From NCBI GenBank assembly GCA_019915015.1, contig JAHBBC010000044.1, positions 141,350 to 205,349 on the forward strand: DNA of 64,000 bases, written 5' to 3'. The DNA comes from Auriscalpium vulgare (Eukaryota; Basidiomycota; Agaricomycetes; Russulales; Auriscalpiaceae). The stretch's first letter is position 1. The number at the start of each line of letters is the position of its first letter. This document shows positions 11,125 to 24,436 of this stretch, piece after piece. Under the pieces are notes generated by a model. That model was not told where the DNA came from and made no database searches. It worked only from the letters and a program-made list of their open reading frames with translations. Made by a program: the position numbers and the translations under genes.

Positions 11125-14068
11125 TCAGCAATAGTCTGGCAGGACTTGTATGAGCAGCGGCCTTGGGTATCCGCGATCAGATACAGGTATGGGCCAGTTC
11201 TGAAAATCCTGGATGCCTCGTCTGACCACTTTGGGCACAAGTGTGTCAGGTTCTGCCAGGTCTGCGTCCATCACGTCATAGACGTGTTCATCAGTGAGCC
11301 AGTCCGTCACTTCATATCCGTCACCCATGAATAATGCAGTAAACCGCTTGTGTGGTTCGCGCCCAGCGCGCAGCGCGCAGCGCTTCATCTGGGTCGTAGT
11401 ACTGCTGGAATAGCTCGCAGATGAAACACGCAGTGGCCTTAGTGCTTGACGTCTCGAGTTCTGGCCCGTCCGGCTCCGGCAATGGATATCCCGTGATGTT
11501 CACAGGGTTCACAGCAATGTCAACCCCGCGGGCTCTGTCGGCTAATTTATTGACATCCGCAAGCCACACGCTGCCTGTGTGGACGCCTTTCGCGCCTCTT
11601 GGGCTCGAGCGGTCTGACGCTTAGGACAATTGTGTGCCTCATGACCGCTCTCTTTACAATTGAAGCACTTCCATTCAGCGCGCAGCTGATCCTGCTTCTC
11701 ACGCGATAGCCTTGGCCGCTCCCAGCGGTTCTCAGTTTGCGGCCGCGGCACTGAGCGCCACCTCCCTTCGCAACAGTCGGTGGGTGTTCGCTCTTGAGGC
11801 TTATCCTTGGGCTTACTCTCACTGCGTCCAGCAGTTGGCTTCATATGGTTCACCTCGGGACCGCTCGCGCGGTCGCGAATTGTCCCCAGCGTCGACCGCT
11901 GACTAAATAAGTACCTCCACGATCGGCATTCTCTGCTTTCAGAGACTCATGTGCCGCTTCACTACGTGATGCGTGCTTCACTAGCCTGGGAAGCAGGGTG
12001 CTCTCAGGGTTAAGTCCCTTCTCAATGAGAGCAAACCGTATATACTGATGGACACCTTTTCAGAATATCTGCACGAGCTGCTGATGTGTGACATCAGGGA
12101 ACCGTGTCGCAAGCGATTCGAGATCACGCACGAAATTGCAGACATTGTCTTTGCCCTGTACCGACGACATAAGCTGCTCGCACAGACGACGCTTGAAATC
12201 CTGCAGGAAACAGTAGTCGAATAGACCCTCATAGATAAGCTGGATAGTCCATTCTTCCCGTCGCTTCGCGACATGCTTCATGAAGAACTGACTCGCTGTC
12301 CCTGGCAGGAAATTCTTAATCAACTTGACCGCAAGCTGGTCATTGAGCTCATACAGCTCAGTCCAAGTCTCAAATTCATAGCAGAATTGGTCCAACGTGT
12401 CCAGGTCTGGAGTACCTTCATACGTCGCTGGTGTCTTGACTTGTATTCCTTTCAGCGCCGTCTTCGCCTTACGCACTCGTCGTTTGGCCTCTTTCTTGGC
12501 CTTGCGGCTCTTCTTCTTTTTCCGATGGCCCCCGCTCGAGCCGCTAGAGCTCTACGAGTCCAACGATGAAGATGAAGGCGGTGGCGTCCTGTCCCCAGGT
12601 GCGGGACTCGAAGCTCGACTGCTATCCGATTCTGTTGGCCCGTTGTAACTGCTGTCATCAGACGAACTGTCGTCCTCCGAGACTACACTCAATCTTTGTC
12701 CGAACGTCTGCCTCGCAGGCGGTTTACGGAACCAAGTACCATCCGGCACCTGTGACTCTTCGCGGACATACTTGTTCGCTGGTCACTGGTTAAAGCGAGG
12801 CACCGAATCTTGCGGTTGCGGCGGTGTCGCCGTAGGCGCCTTCGAGAAGTCGCATATGAACAAAAGGTATTCTGGTCCACGCTCCTGCGGATCCACTTTC
12901 TTACCCTTTCGCTTTTTAGTGCGGTACAGATTGGTACTCGTGTTAGACCTGGGCTCAGATTTCGCCGACTTGGTCGCCTTGGATTTGGAACCAGCGGCGC
13001 GCAATGCAAGGGACGAACCAGCAGGGGGTTCTTCGACCTTGACTTCAACAATCACCGCCATTGACTGCAGCCTCGAGCGCTGTATGGCCTCCTCAAGCTG
13101 TGCTTCCTCCTCCGAGTCACTCCAAGCCATGTCTCCTGAATCAAGCGTGGCATCAGTGCCGCTATCGGACGCAGCGGACAGGTCTGACGCACTTAACGAG
13201 CTCAAGTCGGGCTCGACTTCCTCAATTTTAACTTGAGTTTCAGTAGCAGGCAGTATCCAGGAACGCAAGATTGTACCCAGCGTGTCCTTGTCCAACGACA
13301 AGTCAAACCACGATTGGAAGAACTGTGAATTATCAAGGTTGTTTATATTGACAGTATTAACCTTGTACTGTGGTACACGACGCGAGCGCGCGACACTGAC
13401 TTTAGTTCCGAAGTTGCGCTCGTAGCGCTCGACTTCCTCGACCTGCTCCGACGCAGCATTGGTCTCGACGTCGGTGCTCTGCGCATCGGTGTCCATTGTC
13501 GTCGTGGGCGCGGGGACATCTCCCTCGCCGCCCTTCTCGTGCGCTCCGGTGTCGCCTACCTGCGTAGGTACAATTCAACGGGCGCGGCGCGTTTGCGCGC
13601 AGGCTGCATAGCCTCGCGTGAGGCCGACACGGGCTTGTTCCGGCTCTGAGTGCCCAAGCCCGGCGCCGGCTTAGGTAACGCCGGGCACCTTGTGCTGATG
13701 GGGGCAGCGCCTCGTGTAACACTAACAGCGACGCCCGCAGCGGGCGACCCACCGCGCAGCACGCTGGCGAAGCTGCGAGTGACGTGGCCGCCGCTCTGAG
13801 TCGGCCCACGGTTGCCGACGCCCCAGCGCAATGCAAGCTGGGCTGTGTCATGCGGCCGTTCCGCTCGTACGGAGGAGGCTCCAGCTGTCGACGCAGCACG
13901 ATGTGCGCGGACATGGCTGTCCTCTTTCACTCTGCCCTTCTCCTCGGCAGTGTCCTTCGCTAGCACGACTTCCGGGTCATCCTCCAGGAGGCACTTGCAC
14001 GTCGTCTCCAAGGGAACTGGTTGTACTGACTTACCTTTCTTCTGGGAAGACGTAATACGCTTCAACAT
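11125..14068 (-). pseudogene. Gag of the gag-only element (copy 1)
   Basis: Pieces in several frames read as one Gag. From the ATG at 14068 there is a basic, disordered N-terminus (to about 13560), then an acidic/serine-rich segment (13496-12783), a serine-rich stretch ended by an in-frame TAG near 12557, a basic KKKKSRKAKKEAKRR region, and a capsid-like helical domain (12476-12060, DTLDQFCYEFETWTELY). A CCHC zinc knuckle follows (CFNCKESGHEAHNC, near 11640). The C-terminal frames end at 11125 after frameshifts near 11580 and 11370. No protease catalytic motif was found. Gag would coat the element RNA; these lesions make this copy inactive. Confidence 0.7.
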
Positions 14069-14645
14069 GTCTAGAAAACCTGCAGGATAGAATAGTAAGA
14101 ACATTCAAAATTAGTGATGTTCGGGCCTGGGCTTGGCCTGAAGCCAATGGCTTGGGCTTGGCTTGGACGGGCTCGGGCCCGCTCAACATATGAGTTGAGC
14201 CAAACAGTAAGGCTTGGGCCGGGCTTTGGCCTGGCTTTGGCTCAGGCCATTGGCCTGCGTATAAAATCACGTGACCTTGCGGCCTGGCTCGGCATTATAC
14301 TCACACATTTATACCCGGGTTTTGTGAACTTCTGAGAGTCTTGTATAGTGTTTTGAAAGTGTATAATGCTGTCTGATAGTATTCTAGAGCTTAGTGGTAG
14401 ATGCCCCGACTTCTGTGAAATTCACTGTGGCAAGCCCGCAAAAGTCACGTGCCTCATTGGCATCCGTTGCTAACGTCTTCGACAGGGCCACAACACTGTA
14501 CCACTAAGCCACGAAACTCGCACAGAGTGTATTGACAATAATTCTAAGGTTATACATGAATTGTTCATATCCCAAGCTCATCTGTGACAGCCACCAATGA
14601 CAACATACATGGTTCCAGGCCGAGCTCGAGAGTTGAGAAGGAGCT

Positions 14646-17352
14646 CTACCCGTCCGACTCGCAGCCCGAGTCTACAATAATATCCCATGAGCCATCATCA
14701 GACTTCCCTATACTCTCACCATCATCCCCATCCTCATCCTCATCCTCCTCCTTTTCGATCATCTCTAGCTCCTCCGAAGACATAGCTGGTTTGCGGAACA
14801 ATAAGTCGTGCTTGATAATTACCTTCAAGCATTGGAGAGCTTTGACAATGTCACCTTTGAGTCGGCTTCAATGCTTGCTGATTGTGATGCCTGCCTGCGA
14901 GAACGCACGTTCACTTGAAACGGAAGAACCCATGATTGCGAGAGCATCTCACGCGAGAGATGCCCAGACAGGGTATCTATGAGCGTTGCGCTGCAATATT
15001 GTTGGTCAGAATAAGAAACATAGTGCAAAACAAAATTACATACGCCCCACCATTGCACGATAGACATGCCAGGAGGTGTATCTTCAACCGTGTTGAGATA
15101 TCGCTGAAACTCAGCCTTCCACGGATGATCCAGGTCGAGCGGTGGTTGTCCGGGCCCGCCACCTGCGACTTCATCGTCTTCATTGTTGCTTGTCACTCGG
15201 AGCAGCTTCTCGAGCTTGGTTCTCGGCCGTGCTGATATCGGATGTGATCGGGTGTTAGCAAATTGCTCTCGGAAGCGAGCCTCAAACTAGGGTGAAGGTA
15301 AGTAGAGAGATAGCAGCTTGGAAATGATCAAAGTGTACCAGCTTCTCTGCATGCACCAGAACTTCAGACTGAAGTTCAGCAGACCAGTTCTTCTTGAAGT
15401 AAGACATCTTTTCCAATGGGTCAAGTACTATCAAGGATTATGAGCAACAACATGGCCGCGAATGGAGAGACTACTTACGCATGGCAAGAACGTATGAGGA
15501 GGAGGCTGAAGTGCGATCGTAGTACCCCGCAATTTTCTCGAGTGCTGCCTCGAGCGGTGCAACAAAGTTTTCATACTTTGAGCGCGCTGCTCGCGATGAC
15601 CATGCCTTGTGAAGAGCCTCCAGGGCGGGCAACGCAAAGTGCAGCGTTGGCCCAGTGTCCAAGGAGAACGTGTGTTGAGCACGGTCCGCATGCTGGCACA
15701 CTTGAGTATTGAAACAGATAAGGCATGGGGAGAACATACCGCTAACAGATCCAGGAAGAGCCTGACGTGCTCCCACTCATCTGGCCTGAGCTTCAAAGCA
15801 TCAAGCTTCTTGCGCTTTTCTAGGTCCTTCTGCTGGAGCGCCATTTCGTATACAAATGTGTCAACATCCTAGAAAGACAGGCATCAGTTTGAAAGCAAAA
15901 CTCTTGAGAATAAAAGAGCATACGCCTCTGCTAGAGTCTGCTCGGTCGAGCATTACATATGTGGAGGACCAGCGGACGGGCATGTCGAGGACCAGCCGCT
16001 TGGGCTGTGCGACACCTCGACGAGCTTGGATGCTCCGATAGAGCTCCTTGCGCTTTGAAGATGAACGTTCCTACAAAGCGGCACAGGTCAGCGGTGATCA
16101 TATGCAACCATGACATTGATATTTTGAGATTTACCTTGACCGCTATCGCGCGCACGAGACCAACCTCATTGCGGACATACAACTCGGTATCCGGGACGTG
16201 CTCATCAGGAGCGTGTGGATTGTAATGCTTTGACTTGCTGTGTGTTGTGATGAGTGCTTGGGTTGCTAGATTGATGACGTGGGCAAGGCAGCTGATGGTT
16301 ACGATTCCTTCGAATCGTTTCTTATGTAATCTACATACAGCATTTTTTTGACCCATGCAACGACTATCTCAGTCGCCTTTTTTGGAACTTCACTCCCACG
16401 CTTTGTTGACTGACGACTTTACCCCTCCTCCCTTTTGCTCCACACAATGTAAACTAATGATTGCCCAGATACACCATTTATTAGACCATGAAACAAATAC
16501 ATAAGTTGACAAACAGTGATATTGCAGGAAATAAGCAGCGCAGGACAACACAGGCAGAAATATGATGACATCACTCCGGGGTTTAAAATTACATTTAGAA
16601 CCCGGAATGATGTCATCGCTCTCACAGCAACCACCTCAGGCTGCAACTGCACACGCAATATAATGCCCTCCAGTGCTAACCATCGTTCAGTATCCCGGGC
16701 TATTCCCAGGGCCACCAGTTGTGTTGTAGTGTCGCTCAGTACTGTTTTTTCATGTATATTTTTGATTATGTAACCAGAAACCCAGAAGTGAGACATTGGA
16801 GCGGAATCGTACCGCCGCGCTACGTGTCGGCCCACTCCCAGCAAGTAAGGAGTTCAGTCATATGCATGACCGCAGAGCTGCGCAAAGACTTACCGTATCC
16901 GACGCTCCTCAATATCAAATTCTTTACCTGTCTTCATCTCGTAGCATCGCGCAAATTCTACCATCATTGTGTCGTTGTTGGACGCGTTGTCACAGGTTAT
17001 ATAACCAATCTGTATCATCGTGAGTGAGTTCACAAAGCAAAAAGGATAGTGGTACTGCGCACCTTCTCCGTGATGTTCAAGCGCTCGGTGATCTTGAATA
17101 AGGCCTGGCCGAGACGCTCCCCGTTGTGAGCTGTGTTCATACGGGTAAAGCGCAAGAGGGCGCTCTGTAGCGTCCATTCCCCTTTGTCGTCCTCTTCAAT
17201 CCAGTGTCCGGTCACGGCGAAGTAAGCGTCAACATTACTAGCCTGATATGCATCGCATGTTATGCTAATACTGCCTTTCACAGCATTACTCTGTAGCAAG
17301 GCATCAGGTAAGTGTTCTGTATTGCATAGACTCGGAAGGAATGAATACACGT
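14646..17352 (-). pseudogene. hAT-family transposase, copy 1
   Basis: The exons give the series expected of basidiomycete hAT transposases: SISITCDAYQASNVDAYFAV and a following W-x-x-x-E-D segment, IGYITCDNASNNDTMM, the CLAHVINLATQ motif, MPVRWSSTYVMLDRAE, and the C-terminal dimerisation region (YLNTVEDTPPGMSIVQWWG, then RYPVWASLA, SSVSSERAFSQAGITISK, LKGDIVKALQCLK). GT-AG introns separate them; the one between EERRIR and CLAHV is about 600 nt and may hold an insertion. Two TGA codons stand in the dimerisation exon where CGA (Arg) would fit. The protein would cut and paste the element using a DDE RNase H-like fold. It is inactive here. Confidence 0.8.
16564..16617. repeat. Imperfect hairpin in the long hAT intron
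   Basis: GATGACATCACTCCGGGGTT and a reverse-complement arm with one mismatch and one bulge flank a loop of about 15 bases. It lies in the roughly 600-nt intron of hAT and suggests a small inserted element there. The same hairpin occurs at 26889-26942. Confidence 0.7.
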
Positions 17353-18445
17353 TGATGACCAAACTCGTCGGACAGGCGGTCAGATGACAAAACCAAACCC
17401 TGCTCGTTGAGTAGTACTGTTTTAGTTGGGGGGCGTGTCCCAGGTCTACCAGAGGGCTCGGAGAGTCGCAGCTGTCACTGGGGAAGTGTAGCGGGCGACG
17501 GGGGATGAGGGGGAGTGTCGGCGAAGGTGTGGGCGGCAATACAAGGCTTGGGGTGGCGTAGCGAGAGTCGGGGAGGTAGGGCAAAGGTCGGGGACGATAG
17601 GCGACGCTGGGCGACGATGGGCGACGATAGGGCGAAGGTTCTCAATATGCAAGTGCGTAAACGATGCGCTGCGAAGGTGAATTCGATGTCGATGTCGATA
17701 AAAGGGCTAAACGATGCGCTGCGAAGGTGAAAGACGATAGTTCTCGAGGTTTGAGGTGCTGTCTCTGGGGGGAGAAGTTCCTATTGCATGCAGACACTGC
17801 TAGCTACACTTATACATGAGAAAATGTGTCGGAGTAGCTACATGAGTCATGCGATGCAGTCAGCGAAGCCGTGCGAAGCATTGGCGAATTATAGCGAATG
17901 AGAGAGAAGAGATATCAAAGGCCTAGACACAAAAGCGGAGATATCTCCAGCAAAGTCTCCGAGACGCTCGGGGCGCATCAGCGACGCATCAAAAGTGGTC
18001 GTTGATCCGGATCACTGATGGCTCGGGCTTGGGCACTGTCTCCTGCGTTGCTGAGCGATATCTCGATGTTCAGCGAGTCACTGTATCGTTGGCGAGTTGC
18101 TGAGAGACCCTAGACGTGTATCTGAGCTCGCTGAACATAGGCAAACATAGGCGAACGGCTGGAACATGAGGGGACAGTATCGCGACGGTCTAGGCGCAAC
18201 TATGATGCTATCTTCGGCGAAACCTCCGGGATGCTCGGGATGCGACAGCGATGCATCGGGAGTGGTTGATGATCCGGTCCGCTGATGTCTCGGGCTCGGG
18301 GATCGTCTCCGATGTCGCTGGGCAATAGCTCGATGGTCTGGGAGTCTGCGCTGCATCTCTGAGTCGCTGGGAGGTCGGGCATGTGCAGCTGTGTCCGCTG
18401 AGTACAGGCGAGCGCCGGCAAACGGCTGCGATGACGTGGACGGGG
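17353..18445 (-). mobile_element. LTR-W, truncated copy
   Basis: The first 1,093 bp (plus-strand coordinates) of the 1,616-bp LTR seen intact at 27678-29293. It begins TGATGACCAAACTCG next to the ACGT target in hAT and stops at the tandem-duplication junction. It is rich in GATGCTCGGG-like and GCGACGAT-like words. Confidence 0.9.
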
Positions 18446-20131
18446 CGAGAAGGAACTATTGGCAATAGTCTGTTCTCTTCAGAAGTGGCGCGTCGATCTT
18501 CTCGGGTCCCAGTTTGTCGTGCGCACTGACCATCGCACGTTGGAGTACTTCAACCAGCAGAAGGATCTCTCCCGTCGTCAATGTCGCTGGCAGGAGTACA
18601 TGGCTCAAAACGTTTTCACCATCGAGTACGTCCCCGGCGCTGACAACACCGTTGCCTGATGCACTCTCCCGCTTGCCTGTCCCCGACGACGCCTCGCCAG
18701 TATCTGTGTTTGCGGCCGCTGTCTGCCTTTCAGGCGCCGCGCCCTCCTCTGCTGTCCCTTGTACGGCCTCGGTTGTCTTCCAGGTCTCTCAGGATCACGC
18801 GCTGCTCGACGCCATCCGCCTCGGTTACCCTGACGATGCCTTCTGTGCGCGACTGCTTCGCAATCTGGACAGCATGCCTGGCGCTGAGCTGCGCGACGGC
18901 CTTCTCTTTCTCGGGACCCGTCTAGTCCTTCCCCGCGTCCCAGCCCTGCGCGAAACTTTCTTCCAACTGGCGCACGACTCACTGGGACATTTCGGCACTG
19001 ATAAATCTTACGCTGCGCTCCGCGAGTCCTACTATTGGCCGGGCATGCACCGTGATCTCGACCAGGGGTATATCTTGTCTTGCGCCGAGTGCCAGCGAAA
19101 CAAGACACTCTCCTCCAGGCCCGCCGGTCCGCTGCACCCTCTCGCCGTGCCCGATGCTTGTGGCGATAGCGTCGCTATCAACTTCATCGGCCCTCTTCCG
19201 CCCGACTCTGGCTTTGACTGCATCGTGTCCATGACAGACCGCGCTGGCGCAGACGTCCGACTGGTACCTGTCAAGTCGACGATCTCTGCTGAACAGTTTG
19301 CCGCGGTATTCTTCGAGCACTGGTTCTGTGAGAATGGCCTGCAGCTCGAAATTGTCTCGGACCGCGACAAGCTGTTTGTTTCGCGCTTCTGGAAGGCGCT
19401 CCACCGTCTGACCGGCATCAAGCTCAAGATGTCTTCCGCCTTCCATCCTCAGACTGATGGTGCCAGCGAACGGACGAACAAAACGGTAAACCAGTGCCTG
19501 TGTTTCCACGTCGACCGCCAGCAACGCGGATGGGTGCGCGCCCTTCCACGTGTGCGCTTCGATATCATGAACACGGTGAACGCGTCGACCGGCTTCTCGC
19601 CGTTCCAGCTGCGAATGGGCCGTCAGCCTCACCTGATCCCGCCCATCGTGTCCACGGACGTTGACAACCCCGGTCGCGAATTTGGCGTCGATGCTGACCG
19701 CGCGGCAGCACTGCTCACGCAAATCGCCGCCGATTTTGCTGAATCGCAGGACAATCTCACGGCCGCCAAACTACAGCAAGCGGACAGTGCAAACCAGCAC
19801 CGCGGCCCTGAACGGCCGTATGCCGTCGGCGACCGCGTCCTGCTCTCCACGCTCCACCGCCGCCGCGATTTCAAAGCCCAAGACCCTTCTCGTGTCGCCC
19901 AAATTCATGCCTCGGTACGACGGCCCGTACAAAGTCCTCATAGCTTTCCCTGAACGCAGTGTCTATACGCTCGACTTGCCGTCAACCGACAAGACCTTCC
20001 CCACATTCCACGCCAGTCTTCTTCGCCCGTTCGTCAACAACGACGCTTCCACCGCCCCCTCTCGCTCCCTGGCGCTGCCCGGTCCCGTCGTCACCACCCA
20101 CGGCGCTGAGGAGTGGGAAATCGAGAACTGA
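18446..20131 (+). pseudogene. Gypsy-1 RNase H end and integrase, copy 2
   Basis: Identical to 8121-9806, with the same extra T (18657), the same extra C (near 19903) and the same Asp-to-Asn change at the first catalytic position. It starts within RNase H with no RT upstream, because unit 2 begins inside the gene; the preceding sequence is LTR-W. Confidence 0.85.
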
Positions 20132-20238
20132 TTTTTAGGAGTCCAGTGATACCAAGATTGTCCTGATTGAATAAAAATTGGCCAAGATATGGTCTGCTCT
20201 GAACCCGTGGGAATAATATACCATCTTTGGTCCTACCT

Positions 20239-20306
20239 CGGGTATTTACGGCCATCCAGGTGTCGCACTTTCACAAGTGCAACACCTGGATGGCCGTAAA
20301 CACCCG
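20239..20306. repeat. Hairpin, copy 2
   Basis: Same 32-bp-arm hairpin as 9914-9981, with the same two mismatches. Confidence 0.9.
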
Positions 20307-20635
20307 GGTGGCCATTCCTATGCCCATATATGGTAACTCAAATGGCAACACATACATGCTTCAAAGGATCTTCTACATTGTCATAGGCTATTCTATGAGG
20401 TCCCTTCATATCCTAGTCCCCAGGTCCCAGATAGGGTACATTTCGAGTACCGTGGGAAAGTACTACCAAAAATAGTAAGTATGAACACTTGCTTTGTCAA
20501 CTTAGATCACTCAAAATCATGCTCATATCTGTACTCATTGGCCCAGAAATTGCAAAATACTGGCGTAAACGCGACACTTTTGATGGTTCATACATGCAAG
20601 AGACCTAGGAATCAAAGCTGACTGAGATATACCAT

Positions 20636-20753
20636 ATTAGGCAGGTGTCACGACGCGACTTGACCGTGGGAGCCAACTTCCTAGAGCGACTTATAAAAAT
20701 GTGCGACAAAAAACCTGACCTGTGAATTAAATAAACAATTATAGTAATCGTAA
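20636..20753 (-). repeat. Family A terminal fragment, copy 2
   Basis: Identical to 10311-10428. Confidence 0.6.
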
Positions 20754-21449
20754 CAAATAGTTCTGAGTCGCTAGAAGACAGAATAACAAGTTACTATTCC
20801 CCCTCGTACTCAGGATCTCGAAAGAGCTTCTGAAGTGGTCTGACTTCACCACACCCCGTCGCTCTAGCTCTTAGACGCACGAACTTTGACACCAATACCA
20901 TGCCGCAATATCAATACCAATATCAATACCACGACCCTCGACAAATCCCCTCTCATCCTTCGAAATCTCCCTACGTCTCACCACTCTCTCCCTCGACACC
21001 CCGCACCTTCAACGCAGAGATCAGGCCTATATACGCCCCTCTGTTCCTTCGTCACCGCCTCGTACTTCGTCCCTCTCATCTTCAATATATTCCCCCGACC
21101 TTTGCCACCGCTGCGTAACTCCCCTTCGACTCCTGTAATAGTCCTCGCCTCCCCTCCGACATTCCTAGCTTCCTTGACACATTCTTGGGAGCTCGCCCCT
21201 CGCGTCTCCAGCACTGCATCATTTCAGTGATCAGTGCCGTGTCTAGCCCGCGCACTATTGTCCTCTCCCCCAGCCTCTCGTGCCCTCCGATCCAAGTTCT
21301 AGTCAACGTGTCCCACTTGTACACCGAGCAGGATTTGCTGTGCGTAGTCTCGGGACCCTGACTGCACTCCCTCAAATTGATACGTCCACTACTGCGCTCT
21401 GAGGATTAGATATCAGTATATATACGCCTCACTACCAGTTGGACGCCCA

Positions 21450-24393
21450 TCAGCAATAGTCTGGCAGGACTTGTATGAGCAGCGGCCTTGGGTATCCGCG
21501 ATCAGATACAGGTATGGGCCAGTTCTGAAAATCCTGGATGCCTCGTCTGACCACTTTGGGCACAAGTGTGTCAGGTTCTGCCAGGTCTGCGTCCATCACG
21601 TCATAGACGTGTTCATCAGTGAGCCAGTCCGTCACTTCATATCCGTCACCCATGAATAATGCAGTAAACCGCTTGTGTGGTTCGCGCCCAGCGCGCAGCG
21701 CGCAGCGCTTCATCTGGGTCGTAGTACTGCTGGAATAGCTCGCAGATGAAACACGCAGTGGCCTTAGTGCTTGACGTCTCGAGTTCTGGCCCGTCCGGCT
21801 CCGGCAATGGATATCCCGTGATGTTCACAGGGTTCACAGCAATGTCAACCCCGCGGGCTCTGTCGGCTAATTTATTGACATCCGCAAGCCACACGCTGCC
21901 TGTGTGGACGCCTTTCGCGCCTCTTGGGCTCGAGCGGTCTGACGCTTAGGACAATTGTGTGCCTCATGACCGCTCTCTTTACAATTGAAGCACTTCCATT
22001 CAGCGCGCAGCTGATCCTGCTTCTCACGCGATAGCCTTGGCCGCTCCCAGCGGTTCTCAGTTTGCGGCCGCGGCACTGAGCGCCACCTCCCTTCGCAACA
22101 GTCGGTGGGTGTTCGCTCTTGAGGCTTATCCTTGGGCTTACTCTCACTGCGTCCAGCAGTTGGCTTCATATGGTTCACCTCGGGACCGCTCGCGCGGTCG
22201 CGAATTGTCCCCAGCGTCGACCGCTGACTAAATAAGTACCTCCACGATCGGCATTCTCTGCTTTCAGAGACTCATGTGCCGCTTCACTACGTGATGCGTG
22301 CTTCACTAGCCTGGGAAGCAGGGTGCTCTCAGGGTTAAGTCCCTTCTCAATGAGAGCAAACCGTATATACTGATGGACACCTTTTCAGAATATCTGCACG
22401 AGCTGCTGATGTGTGACATCAGGGAACCGTGTCGCAAGCGATTCGAGATCACGCACGAAATTGCAGACATTGTCTTTGCCCTGTACCGACGACATAAGCT
22501 GCTCGCACAGACGACGCTTGAAATCCTGCAGGAAACAGTAGTCGAATAGACCCTCATAGATAAGCTGGATAGTCCATTCTTCCCGTCGCTTCGCGACATG
22601 CTTCATGAAGAACTGACTCGCTGTCCCTGGCAGGAAATTCTTAATCAACTTGACCGCAAGCTGGTCATTGAGCTCATACAGCTCAGTCCAAGTCTCAAAT
22701 TCATAGCAGAATTGGTCCAACGTGTCCAGGTCTGGAGTACCTTCATACGTCGCTGGTGTCTTGACTTGTATTCCTTTCAGCGCCGTCTTCGCCTTACGCA
22801 CTCGTCGTTTGGCCTCTTTCTTGGCCTTGCGGCTCTTCTTCTTTTTCCGATGGCCCCCGCTCGAGCCGCTAGAGCTCTACGAGTCCAACGATGAAGATGA
22901 AGGCGGTGGCGTCCTGTCCCCAGGTGCGGGACTCGAAGCTCGACTGCTATCCGATTCTGTTGGCCCGTTGTAACTGCTGTCATCAGACGAACTGTCGTCC
23001 TCCGAGACTACACTCAATCTTTGTCCGAACGTCTGCCTCGCAGGCGGTTTACGGAACCAAGTACCATCCGGCACCTGTGACTCTTCGCGGACATACTTGT
23101 TCGCTGGTCACTGGTTAAAGCGAGGCACCGAATCTTGCGGTTGCGGCGGTGTCGCCGTAGGCGCCTTCGAGAAGTCGCATATGAACAAAAGGTATTCTGG
23201 TCCACGCTCCTGCGGATCCACTTTCTTACCCTTTCGCTTTTTAGTGCGGTACAGATTGGTACTCGTGTTAGACCTGGGCTCAGATTTCGCCGACTTGGTC
23301 GCCTTGGATTTGGAACCAGCGGCGCGCAATGCAAGGGACGAACCAGCAGGGGGTTCTTCGACCTTGACTTCAACAATCACCGCCATTGACTGCAGCCTCG
23401 AGCGCTGTATGGCCTCCTCAAGCTGTGCTTCCTCCTCCGAGTCACTCCAAGCCATGTCTCCTGAATCAAGCGTGGCATCAGTGCCGCTATCGGACGCAGC
23501 GGACAGGTCTGACGCACTTAACGAGCTCAAGTCGGGCTCGACTTCCTCAATTTTAACTTGAGTTTCAGTAGCAGGCAGTATCCAGGAACGCAAGATTGTA
23601 CCCAGCGTGTCCTTGTCCAACGACAAGTCAAACCACGATTGGAAGAACTGTGAATTATCAAGGTTGTTTATATTGACAGTATTAACCTTGTACTGTGGTA
23701 CACGACGCGAGCGCGCGACACTGACTTTAGTTCCGAAGTTGCGCTCGTAGCGCTCGACTTCCTCGACCTGCTCCGACGCAGCATTGGTCTCGACGTCGGT
23801 GCTCTGCGCATCGGTGTCCATTGTCGTCGTGGGCGCGGGGACATCTCCCTCGCCGCCCTTCTCGTGCGCTCCGGTGTCGCCTACCTGCGTAGGTACAATT
23901 CAACGGGCGCGGCGCGTTTGCGCGCAGGCTGCATAGCCTCGCGTGAGGCCGACACGGGCTTGTTCCGGCTCTGAGTGCCCAAGCCCGGCGCCGGCTTAGG
24001 TAACGCCGGGCACCTTGTGCTGATGGGGGCAGCGCCTCGTGTAACACTAACAGCGACGCCCGCAGCGGGCGACCCACCGCGCAGCACGCTGGCGAAGCTG
24101 CGAGTGACGTGGCCGCCGCTCTGAGTCGGCCCACGGTTGCCGACGCCCCAGCGCAATGCAAGCTGGGCTGTGTCATGCGGCCGTTCCGCTCGTACGGAGG
24201 AGGCTCCAGCTGTCGACGCAGCACGATGTGCGCGGACATGGCTGTCCTCTTTCACTCTGCCCTTCTCCTCGGCAGTGTCCTTCGCTAGCACGACTTCCGG
24301 GTCATCCTCCAGGAGGCACTTGCACGTCGTCTCCAAGGGAACTGGTTGTACTGACTTACCTTTCTTCTGGGAAGACGTAATACGCTTCAACAT
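21450..24393 (-). pseudogene. Gag of the gag-only element, copy 2
   Basis: Identical to 11125-14068, with the same frame breaks and in-frame TAG (near 22882). The CCHC zinc knuckle lies near 21965. The surrounding element spans about 20780-24429. Confidence 0.7.
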
Positions 24394-24436
24394 GTCTAGA
24401 AAACCTGCAGGATAGAATAGTAAGAACATTCAAAAT

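Larger units (their letters stand above)
10455..14104 (-). mobile_element. Gag-only LTR retroelement (copy 1)
   Basis: Read on the minus strand, gag-type coding (14068 to 11125) is followed by about 0.6 kb of non-coding DNA and a polypurine tract GAGGGGGAATAGTAAC (10465-10480). After this a TG dinucleotide may begin a 3' LTR, but family A sequence interrupts it at once. No RT, RNase H or integrase is present. The non-coding part (10481-11124) contains a short AATATCAATACC repeat and no genes. The 5' end abuts the hAT element at 14112. A related polypurine tract occurs at 63114-63140 on the plus strand. Confidence 0.6.
14112..17352 (-). mobile_element. hAT transposon, copy 1 (truncated at its 5' side)
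   Basis: The left end TAGTGATGTTCGGGCC resembles hAT terminal repeats. Transposase coding on the minus strand runs from 17352 down to 14646. The 5' part of the gene is displaced by an LTR inserted at ACGT (17349-17352). In this copy the LTR is cut by the tandem-duplication junction, so the rest of hAT is absent. The non-coding 14112-14645 includes a small inverted repeat (14388-14513). Confidence 0.75.
8121..18445. repeat. 10,325-bp tandem duplication, unit 1
   Basis: The unit starts at CGAGAAGGAACTATTGG inside the Gypsy-1 RNase H and ends at GACGTGGACGGGG inside LTR-W. The next base (18446) restarts the same sequence. Every stretch compared with unit 2 was identical. The junction GGGG/CGAG has no evident shared bases between the two breakpoints. 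Confidence 0.95.

Noticed and set aside
12783..13236. Long plus-strand ORFs opposite gag (for example 12772-13236)
   Set aside because: They are antisense shadows of a GC-rich gag frame with no recognisable motif.
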